This document shows positions 20,530 through 32,500 of a stretch of 64,000 bases of DNA, piece after piece. The stretch is from assembly GCF_905404315.1 (NCBI RefSeq), contig NC_066292.1, forward strand, positions 8,494,001-8,558,000. Reading direction: 5' to 3'. Position 1 is the first letter of the stretch. Each line of letters starts with the position of its first letter. This stretch comes from Leptidea sinapis (Eukaryota; Arthropoda; Insecta; Lepidoptera; Pieridae). The position numbers and the translations under genes were made by a program. The notes under the pieces were generated by a model that was not told the origin of the DNA, searched no databases, and worked only from the letters and a program-made list of their open reading frames with translations.

Positions 20530-23500
20530 GTAAGAAACAACTACAATCATACAATATATTATCTCTAGTTTTGCTGCAATTTTCACAAATACAGCCCCGT
20601 GTACGAGTTACTATGATGAGTATAGTAAAGCAAATTTTTACTAGTTACTTAGTAAGATAGTTTGTCAAGGTTTTTAGTTTTTTTTTAGGAATTGGAGGAC
20701 AAACGAGCGTACGAGTCACCTGTTGTTAAGTGATCACCGCCGCCCACAATCTCTTGCAACATAAGAGGAATCACAGGAGCGTTGCCGGCCTTTAGGGAAG
20801 GAGTACGCGCATTTTTTGAAGGTACCCATGTCGTATCGTCCCTGAAACACCGCACAAGGAAGCTCATTCCACAGCTTTGTAGTACGTGGAAGAAAGCTCC
20901 TTGAAAACCGCACTGTGGAGGACCGCCACACATCCAGATGGTGAGGATGATATCCTAACTTGTGGCGTGTCGTGCGAAGGTGGAATTCGGCGGCAGGAAT
21001 CAGGTTAAACAGCTCTTCGGAACACTCCCCGTGATAAATGCGGTAGAAGACACACAATGAAGCGACGTCTCTACGCAACGCCAAATGATCCAGCCGTTCA
21101 CACAGCACTGGGTCCCCGACAATTCGAGCTGCTCTGCGTTGCACGCGGTCAAATGGTTCGAGCTGATACTGGGGTGCGCCAGACCAGAGATGATTAGTGC
21201 TCTTAGTTTCTGGATTGGGATGAATTATTATATATTAATGTTCATGTTCATGCAATACATAAATATATGAGGAAAGTAAAAGCTAGGGCAACCTTAAGAT
21301 TGAGTACTCATGCTTTCGTTAAACACTTAGAGAATTCACAAGAATCAATATTTAGCAATCTAACCTCGTAGTTTTGATAAATATGGTTACTACTTTTAAC
21401 GTTGGATGTTGAAAATGGAAATCGAAATGTGTAATGTGTGATTCAAATTCTCGGGTATTAAGATATATTCCTTTGTAATTCTTCTTGATGTCCATTAAGT
21501 GATTTTCGCAAAACTATAACTGAAGTAAACGAAAAATAAGTGACAAAAAAATGTATGTTTGACTTGATTTTATTTGTTTGTGTGTATACGACATAGGTCC
21601 TAGACCATACATTAGGATCAAATTGCTGTTATATAATTGAAACTTTCTTTCGAGTAATATTTCCAGTATATTTCATCAAAATAGATCCAAAAATCGCGGT
21701 AATAGTGCGCCGCGGCCGTGTGCCAGTTATGGCTCTCCGCTCGATGCCACGCCCCGCACAAGTCACGGGCACAGCTAGTTAGCTACACAAAAAATAAATA
21801 AATATTATTTGAACACAAGTAAATGTAACACTGATTCATAATTGAGATAAAAATATACCTACAATCTATCAGTGTACTCGACAAAACGATAAGAACGAGT
21901 ATTTCGTGTAATTGATACTAACTAAATACATTGAATAATTTTGCTGTTGTAGCATTCTTCAATGAATTAATGCCACATAAAATGCAGTAAATATCGTCAT
22001 CCCCTTATAAATAATCGCATCTTAATCAACTGTGAACAGACTTTGATCATATAGAAGAATGAGACATACCATCTTATGTCTCAAGGTGATGAGTGCAAGT
22101 GTAGTGCCGCTCAGAAATTTTGCGGTTTTTCAAGAAACCTGATCGGTACTGCATAGTCCATTACAAATTACAAGTCGGGTTTCTATGCGGCTGTTTCTGT
22201 GCGCATTTGCAATGCGTAGGTTCTGTCGTTTGCAGCTTAATTCTCCATCATTTAAAAACTCCACAGCCTCTTAGGACACCCTGGCACAATTCTATTATGA
22301 AAATGTTGAAAAAGGAAATAATCCCTGCTTGTGAAAAATTGTAGAGTAAAATAAATTCACCCTGGTTATTCATTTTAATAATAGCTGACTTACGATTTTC
22401 ACAATATAAGAACGTTCTATTTAAAACATGAATGGGAAACCGCTGTCCTGAACATCTGTAATGCCACAAGTCATGAGATGCGATACCGGATTTTGTGCTA
22501 TATAAGCATTGGACACAAGGATGTACCCGGGAGTTGATTTTACAACTCCTACTGCTGTGGAGTGTGGGTGCACACCCACACTCCACAGCAGTAGGAGTAA
22601 GGATAGTTTCTTATCAAATCGCGGTATTTATTAGTAGTAAGATGCCATCAACTTGATGCAGGTGAATGAAAGAATGAATTAATTAATAAGCATGAACAGC
22701 ACAGTAGAAGATGCTGCAGGACTTTTTTGATTTGAGTTGGAAGATATCTGAAGATATTTATAATTAAGGTAGATATTTTTAAAGATTCGTTACCTGCCTT
22801 TAAATTAAATGTTACTAGATTATTAGGTACCAAATGATTTAGGTTCTTGACGTGTTGTCACGGACTGTATTTACTCGGTGTCACCAAAGTAAGGACAGTG
22901 CGTGATGTGGCACTTTAATTTGATGTTCATTTAAGTATTTATTAACAACATAAACAGTCAACATTAACTTAATTTAATTTTAATATTTAAGCGTGTAAGA
23001 ATGTAGCAACTACTGGTTGTCGAATACATAAATAAATTGGAAGAAGCTGGTACCGCGGAACCCAGATTACGAGGCAATAGTAATCCGAGTAAGGCTAGGA
23101 TTCCGGCTTATAGAGTTTTGCGTGAAGATTTGAATTGATGTACTGTGTCGCTTTACTACTATATATAACCTCACCCAGTATACCGACACATTCTGTTCCA
23201 GATTAAGGGAATGCTTGCGCTACATGTGCAAATATATTACACTTCTGAACACATCAATTGCCCCACCTTAGAGTTTAGGTTTCGATGGCCCCTATCTAAA
23301 TATGATTGCTAGATTGAACAAAAACTATTGATGCAGTTTTAAACCAGATACATTTTACCATCTTTTTCGATAGTATTTTTTTAAATTTGAATTCCGAATA
23401 CCACACGACATGGAGCTACGCCTAACAAGTCGGGTATGCGCCTTGATGATAGCAGTTGATTTTTGAATAAAAACATGTTGTATCAAATAAAGGTTTCATT

Positions 23501-26500
23501 TAATAACGCGTGTTGTCTCCATGGGTATCTACGACGGCTCTATGAAATTTTGAGGGATCATCTCCCATTCCTCTTCTATGGCAATTTTCAACTCCTGCAT
23601 CGTCTGGGCAACTGGCTGACGAGTCCTAACAGATCTTTTAAGCTCGTCCTACATGTGGTCAATCGGGTTTATGTCTGGGCTTCTGGCTGGCCAGTCCATA
23701 ACTGTGATGTTCACATCACGAAGATATACCCTGACGATGCCGGCCATATGGGCTCTTGCATTATCATGCATAAAAAGGAAATTTGGGCCCACATAGTCCG
23801 CATATGGTATCACGTGATATTCTAAGCACTCACGAATTTACTTTTCAGCATTTAATGTTGGCAGCCGTGGTCCCGTAACAACCTCATGTTGAGTTTTGCC
23901 GCTCACGGATATACCGCCCCAGACAGTCCATGGGCCAACCCTCTCTTTAAATCAGCATGGTGCAAAACTCTCTCCTTTACGTCGGTAGACTTTTTCCTTC
24001 CATTATTGCCATGTATTGCAATTTTAGAGTCATCAGAAAAGAGTACACGGCTCCAATACTGCCCTGAGTCCAATTTAAATGAGTGCGCGCGAAATGAAGG
24101 CGCGCTGTTCGGTGGGCTCGCGTTAGTTTGGGGCTATTAGCTGGCTTGTGTGGTACCATATCGCGTTATTTTAACCTTGTCCGAACAGTTCGAGCAATCA
24201 CAGATACTCCGTCAAAGTCGCGAAGTTGGTTTTGTATCTCAATGGAGGTAAGGTGACGATTTCTCAAGCTGGTCGACACGATGAATCGATCCAGCCTTTC
24301 AGTTGTGACCCGAGATCGTGACCTTCCTTGGCGACGAACAAAGCCGCACGTCTCTAGGTACCTCAGATAAATATTTCGGACCGCAAGTCTACTTAAATTA
24401 AGTTGAGCACTCACATTTCGTTGGCTGTGTCCTGGATAAGCGCCACAGCTTGGGCGGTGACTTCGGGCGAAGTATCCAAAGATTATTGATAGAACCTCAC
24501 CTTCATGTTAATAATAAGTAATGTTTGTTGCAAAACCAAAGAGAAAATACAGACTTTCAAAAATTAAATCCAAATAAACCAATAAAATAAAGTTTTCGAT
24601 TGTTTGATATCAACGAAAAGGCTCCAAATTGATTGTTTCTTTAAATTCTGTGTTCGAAATTCAAAAAAGACTATTGAATGAAATTATGAATGTGCCAGGT
24701 TGAAAACTGCATAAAAACTTTTTGCTCGACCTAATATAAATTTTTAGCTAGGACCAAACGAAACTGAAAATGCAAGGTGGGCCAATAGATGTGTCCAGAA
24801 GTGTATATTAAATTTTAATAATAATAATTATTAATAATTTGATATAATAATTTTAAATAGATTAATACGAAGTCCTATTTCCACTAAATAGTTACAGCCT
24901 ACTATAATTAAGAGTACAGCCTAGGATAATTTCTGGCATGTGTATTTTAATTACCTACGTTCTAACTTAATACATTTTACATACAAACAACTATTTACTT
25001 GTTTGCTTAAGATTGTATGATTTTATTGTGAAATATGCTCACATCCAACCAGGTGGGTCAAAAAATAATTAATTTAATCTGTGATTCGCAACTCATGACT
25101 AAGATTCTCACGTCTGTTACCTAATAAGAGTATCAATAATAACCCACAGTCGACAGCATGGAAGACCGATGCGATCTAGAAGAGTGGTCCACAAGAGCGG
25201 AGAAGAAAACGTACCGGTGAGAAGCAACATTCCTTCAAAGTCTATGAAGTATATGAGGGATATTGTTAACACTGTGGTAAGTACTATAACAAACGTAGAT
25301 GATGAAAATTACTGAAAAGGTAACGTGGAATTGGTTGGTGCAGAGAAAATAATGCTCAGTAAATTGGTTATACTTATTTACAGAGCGAATGTCAGCTCTG
25401 AGAGGCTATTTGAGAGAGTCAAGCGCTCGAAGTCGAACACGAGAGCTTGATGTATTACCATAATATTGATACCAAATATATTTTAACTTGAACGAAAGGG
25501 TGAAAGGCCTATAACATCTACCTACCGGCCTTGGGGGCAGGAGTGATTATATTATGTATATACTCCTTATTAGAAATCTATTTTATTTTTTAGACCAGGC
25601 ATTATTGCACTTTGTAAAAGTAGTATTAGCTCCTCAAACTACAGGAGGATGTAGTATTCTCTTTGATTAACGCGAGTGTTACATATTTAATTAAAACACT
25701 TTTAATGGATTAAAATGCGTGTAATTGTAACTGTGTTTTTACATTAGATTTTTGCGTAAAAGTTACATTTTTATAGACCTTCCCAGATCTTGTTTTCAGG
25801 GGGACTGCAGATGAAATGAGGCAAAGATATGTACAGTATTTGTCATAGGTGCCACTTATTGCCTCGGAGGTGGTATTTGGATCTGCAGTACCCCTGAAAA
25901 CGAGATCTAAAAAGGTTACAATTTACAAAAAAACACATTTGTTTACATATACACAATATATCACTTACATTTCTGGTCATTTCAGATAAACAGTAAATGG
26001 CGCTACATGATTTTGTTGATTATGTTTTCCCACTTTGTCTTCTGGTTGCTGTTCGCCAGCATATGGTACGTGGTGTCTGCTTCGTATCAGGAAGATATCG
26101 GTGATGGGAAGGAGCATTGCATCACCGGCACATCGTCGTTTGCTGGTATGCTCATGATGGCTGTTGAAACTCAGGTAACACTTTCTGTGACAGAAAACTT
26201 GCTGTTAAATTTAAAGCGTGATTTTCCAACATCCTAACAAGAAGCAAATGTCTGTAACGTGGCTATATACGACGTATATTTTAACGATAAACATAACATT
26301 AACATGCTTGGCCAAGGGCGACTTTATGTCCAATTCTCTTGGATGACAACCTATCCCTAATCGAGCATGTAGTGACGGCTAACTATGAAAAGGTCTTTTT
26401 ATCTGAGTCATGGATGTTCATAATATGTATTTATATATGTTTAAGTAAGTATACTGTATTAAATATATCGTTGTCTTGCAACACATAGCACAGGGTATGC

Positions 26501-29500
26501 CTAATTTGGGGCAAGATAATTTGTGTAAAAAGTGTGTCAATATTAATATTATTTTTAATGTGCCAACATTGAATTTATATTGTCTTTTACTACTCGCACT
26601 TTTAAAAGTTCCAAAAGGGATTCCCTAATTTATTGCAGATTCGATTTTACAATATCTTCAACCTAGTGAATCATTTTTATTTATTTATTTATTAGTTTAT
26701 TTATTGAAATTCTTAAGGCAAATACTAATAAAAGAAGAATACTTATATTACATTTTAATATAGGATGAGTATACTTTTTAATCTATATTAACTCTATAGT
26801 TCAGGAAAAATCTCCTTTAGTTTTATGGGTCTTATGTATACATAATTTCGTTATGTTGGTGAGACTGCCATTTTTATAAGATGGAGCACATGCAACGAAT
26901 TCAAATACCCTCCTCACTCTCGCCTGGTTTCTTCTTTCCTCAGAAATTATTATTACCTAAGCAAAATATATTTCAGATGACAATAGGCTACGGTGTGAGG
27001 TACCCGAACGAGGAGTGTCCTGAAGCGATAGTTATAATGGTACTAGAGGTAAGAAAATATTAGATTTGAACATGTTTTTCATTAAATTCAAAACAATAGG
27101 AAGCTCACTGTTGCTCAGCGGGCAATGGAGAGGGCTATGCTCGGAGTATCTCTGTGAGATCGAATCAGAAATGAGGAGATCCGTAGGAGAACCAAAGTCA
27201 CCGACATTGCCCAAGTGATTGCGAAACTGAAGTGTCAGTGGGCAGGACACATAGCTCGGCGGACAGATGGCCGTTGGGGCAGTAAGGTCCTCGAATGGCG
27301 ACCACGTGCCGTAGTAGTATTGGTAGGCCCCCCACAAGATGGACCGACGATCTGGTCAAGATCGCCGGAGTAGGACGGATGAGGGCAGCGCAGGACCGAT
27401 CGTCATGGCGATATTTGGGGGAGACCTTTGTCCAGCAGTGGACGTCTTCCGGCTGAAATGATGTGAAACAATAGACACAGACACAATACAAGACAAATTT
27501 GAAGGGACACAGTACAAAACGTGTTACAGATATGTTGACTTATGAGGAGTTTTGCAAATTAATTACATTATTAAATTTTAATAACATTATCAAAGTTTTC
27601 GAGTTGTTTACAACTGCTTTCCTTGAGGTTAATTTATACAAAAATGGCTTGTTAAACATGATAAAATCGAATGGTAGACTTTAAGTACACCCTATTGTAG
27701 ATATTTCTGCTTTCTTGCAACCCATAGTACAGGCTTTGCCTAATTTGGGGCAAGATAATTTGTGTAAAAGTATGTCAATAGTACCCATATCAGAATTATT
27801 GGGTTTCTCAAGAATCCTCAGCGGCACTAGATTGTAATGGGCAGCGCGTATCAATTTCCATTAGCTGAACGTCATGCTCATCTCGTACCTTTTTATATAA
27901 AAATAATAGTAATGTTATGATATAATTACAGCTGGACGTCCACTACTAGGCAAAGGCCTCCCCAAAAATCTTCACGACGATCGGTTCTTATCATATACAT
28001 ATTATATACTATAATTAGGAAATAAGATAAAAATGTTTTTTTATAACAAGTGACAAATTTTAATACCACCTACTAAAATTAACTTTTAAATGAAATAGAT
28101 CATTTTGTTTAAGCGTCTGAGAATAAATTTCAAACAACACAATGACTAATATTCGAATAGAAATCGGGCAGAGTAACGTCCTAACTAGTCAACGGTTGCA
28201 GCGAAAATGTGTCGATACTAGGGAGACGTCGCCTTTTATAGACGTCTTCACACTGTCCACCTGTCACTGTCAATACAATAAAAATAATTACTCACTACAA
28301 ACAATCAATACGAAGACGGGCAGAGTTTCGATGAGATGTTCACAGGCCGATGACAAACGAAGTAATTGTCACCAACTGTTCTGCTACCGCTTATATAGCG
28401 GTCTGTCAGCTGGAAGTGGGGAGAGGTGACGTCACGTCTTGAAAATTTTCTTGTGTTTCTAAGAGTATCTTATATTACAGATCGTTGCCGGAACCGCATT
28501 GTCTGGAGGACTATCGAGTCTGCTCTTCACCAAGCTCGTACGACCAAACAAACTTGTAACGTCTGTAGGCTTCAGTAACAAAGCTACTGTAAGTTTTACC
28601 TGACGAACATAATCATTAACCCAATTAAATTCATGGCTGGCAACGCATCTCTTGACACCTGTTGTTGCTGATGTGCATGGGCGGCTGCCTCACCTGTCCC
28701 CATCCCGTGAGGCTCTTGCCCGTTTGCCCCCTCAATTATATATATATAAAAAATTCCTCATTTAGATTTTTTTCACTCTGGCAGTTACTTCGATTACTTA
28801 CTCGAATCAACTTTTTACCGGAACGGAATTAATGTAATACTTTTGATCGGTATTTCAGTTATTTTATCAACACACACACTCATTACAGAATATTCCGATG
28901 CAATAGAGGTAGATATTATTATATATTTATACTTAAATTATATATATATATATAACATATTATAAATAACACTACTCTCGTGATTTCACCACCAGTGGGA
29001 GGCTCCTTTGCACGATGCCGGCTAGATTATGGGTACCACAACAGTCTGAAGGGCGCCGTAGCTTGTAACATTACTGGGCAAATGAGGCTTACCATCTTAT
29101 GACCGCTAAGAATTTTTTGGTTTTTCGATAATCCTCAGCGGCACTGTATTGTAATGGGCAGGGCGTATCAATAACCATCAGCTGAACGTCCTGCTCGTCT
29201 CGTCCCTTATTATCATAAAAAAAATTCACCCTGAGTGCAACAAAACAGATCCATTTGTGAGGCTATTTCATTAATCGTACGAAGCGCACAAAAGTGCACT
29301 TATCATAAAAGTTTTAACAAAATGTGATTACACCCAGACTAGGTTACGGATTTATATCTGTAGTTTTATTGAATATTACTTTATCAAACAAGACGTCAGT
29401 ATTTTTAGAAACTATTGTTAGTCCCATCTGAATATTTTAATTAAGTGCTGACCTGGCAAACGTTGTTTTGCTCACACAACAGAAAAAAATAGGTTTTGCC

Positions 29501-32500
29501 ATATAAATTAGAAACCACGCGCCCGCTCATTGTACGAATTGTCATATCTAGTAGTTTTACTTTTTTTCTTTTTATGAAAATAAGGGACAAGACGAGCAGG
29601 ACGTTCAGCTGATGGTAATAATATGACATTTGACTCAATTATTTGTATTGCGAATATATAGGTATTTTAAGTAAAAAAAAATATAGATTCCGTCACTTCC
29701 GGATAAGTAATCACCATAAATTATACACCGAAACCTTCTCCGAAACACGCATCATAATATGGTATAAGCATTAGTCCAATCGGTTCAGTAGCTATCGGAG
29801 TTATTTGTTAGTATAGACACAGATTAGGGCCTTCCCTAATCTGTATCCTTATACTAGCATATAATACTGTTTATTTTACAGGTTTGTCTGAGGGATGGAG
29901 AGCTCTGCTTACAGTTCCGAGTGTGGGATTTCTTGAGCACCCATCTCATCGGTAGCACCATCAATGCGTACCTACATAAACCAATCCGGTATACAATTAC
30001 ATATCTCTTACATCTGGTACCCTCTACTTTTGTAGGCCCACAGCCTGGCGTAGCTCCTGATCCGCAATCGCCTACGTGGCGGTCACTTAACCAACTTCAG
30101 ACTAAAGTTGGTCGCTTCATACACTGAGATACGAAGAAACTCTGTGATAGTGAAGTCCCATCGCAATCCTGCACCTGGTGGAATATTATCTACCAACTGC
30201 ATGCTGGACCTAGTTGAGGCCAACGCTACTGCACTCGCTTCTTAATCAGTCCTATCACGCAGGCTAACATTTTATAATAATAATAGAAGCCTTTATTCGT
30301 TGGCCATACCACATCATTATTTATATACTACTTATAAAACAACTTTTTCGTGAATCTATAAGTAAAATAAAATAAAAATATATTAATGTTCAGCAACCAC
30401 GTTGTTGATCAAGTAGTCTTTCGACATAGGCCTCTTCCAGTTTCTTCCACTTATCTCTATCTCGAGCTAACCTTCTTCATCCTGTTGGTAAATCAAGATG
30501 CCATCTTTTAATTTCACGCCTTTGCCTTTCCCATTTCTAGGGTACCACTCTAATACGTCTTTTGTCCGAACTCATTACATGCCCAGTCCATTTCTATTTG
30601 AGTTTTCTTAATTTTTCTAATAGTCCTTTTCCTAATTTTTGAGGTTGTCCACAGATGCCCTAGACTGAGAATTGATGAACATTAAATAGAACTAACTCCA
30701 TGGAGAAAGGTAACCAGGTAGTTCTGGTTGGGTTTGCCTAGAGGTAATCATATCTATAACAGCATCAACAGACAACACTTGATGCCCTGTGTTTGAACAA
30801 TGTACACGAAAAGAGGAAGCCAGAATCCAACTAAGTGAAAGCCTTCCTAGTAAACATCGCAGGAGTACGCTTGATGAGAAATGCACAAGGCTTCTTTCTT
30901 CTCAGGTTATCAGGGTGAACCTTTTGTGAGGCCTGTGTCAAACAACTTCCTGCGGCTGGCATCAACGTGCACAATTGTAGTATCATTAATAAAAAACTTC
31001 TAGTTTATTTTTTAGGACCCTGGAAGGCGAGCTCGTCCCGAACTACATTCAGCAGTTGAAGCTGTGCCAGGCTCGCGCGTTGCTGCTCTGGCCAATCACA
31101 GTCGTCCACGTCATAGACGCTGAGAGCCCGCTTTTCCACATGTCCGCTGAAGACATGATGGACTATAGGTACGAGAACATACTTGGTGATCGTAATCAAA
31201 CATAATTTTCTATTTCATTGAATATTATTTATACTGTTTTTGTTACAATCTTGTCCATGTTTTTACCTCAACTACCTTATTGAATTTTAATATTTTAAAA
31301 TGCTTTTGCTGATAAACTTGTCCTATTCCTAAAATATTCGTACCTGAGTAAAACAAGTGCAACAAATTTATTTTTTACGTCTTTATATATGTAACAACAG
31401 TGGAATGCAATCCAGATGACAAGATACGGGCATACACCAGTCGGAGGCTCCTTTGTACAGGATGCCGGCTAGATTAAGGGTACCAAAACGGCGCCTATTT
31501 CACTCGTGAAGCGATAATGTGTAAGCATTATTGTGTTTCCGTCTGAAGGGTGCCGTAGCTAGTGAAATTACTGGGCAAATGAGACAACATCTTATGTCTC
31601 TAGGTGACGACCGCGGCTGAGCTAATCCTGAGCGGCACTTCATTGTTATGGGCAAAACGTATCAATTACCATCACCTGAACGTCCTGCTCGTCTCGTCCC
31701 TTATTGTCATAAAAAGTACAGTTTGGTATTGTTTCATATTCCAAGTTTCATTCTGTCACTCGATAGCCAAAGAATTAAAGAAAATATTGCCTTGAGTAAG
31801 CGTTTGTCGGTGGGGAGAATACCTGAAAATATATTTTTTTTATTCTCTTCATTAAATATGTAGAGAGCTTTTTGATTTATAATTTTGTTTGTTTAGTTAT
31901 AATTTTTCTACATGGCTGGGACATGCCGAAATTTTTTAATAATCTATATATATATATATATATATAAGAGATTTCCACGTATATAGTCACTCATCACGAT
32001 ATCTCTGGAACCATAAGCCATACAGACTTGAAATTTGGTAGAAATATTCCTTTCGCCGAGTAAAGGTCAGCTAAGAATTATTTTGCGAAATTCCATCCGC
32101 ATTTTTTTTTATTATGAACGTCTGTCGGGTCAGCTAGTTAATGATAATACTCGTATTAAAAAGAAAACTTATTTGCATGCTAACTTAACTTAGCCGAATA
32201 CAATTTTAAGATCTGTACTACTGAATCCGATGCAATAAATTAATTTAATATAATTTTATATATTATTCTAAATATGTATCTACTTATATTATCGTGTTGA
32301 TTTTTCTCCAGGTTTGAGATAGTGGTGTGCCTGACAGGCGCGTCTAAGAGTTTGGGAACGACGACCCAAAGCCGAACGTCATACTTGTCAAAGGAGATTA
32401 TCTGGGGATATAGATTTAAAAATGTTTTGAAGTAAGTTGAACAATATCTTGCTACTGTAATTCACAAAAATCAATTTAAAATTACCTAACAACAAATCCA

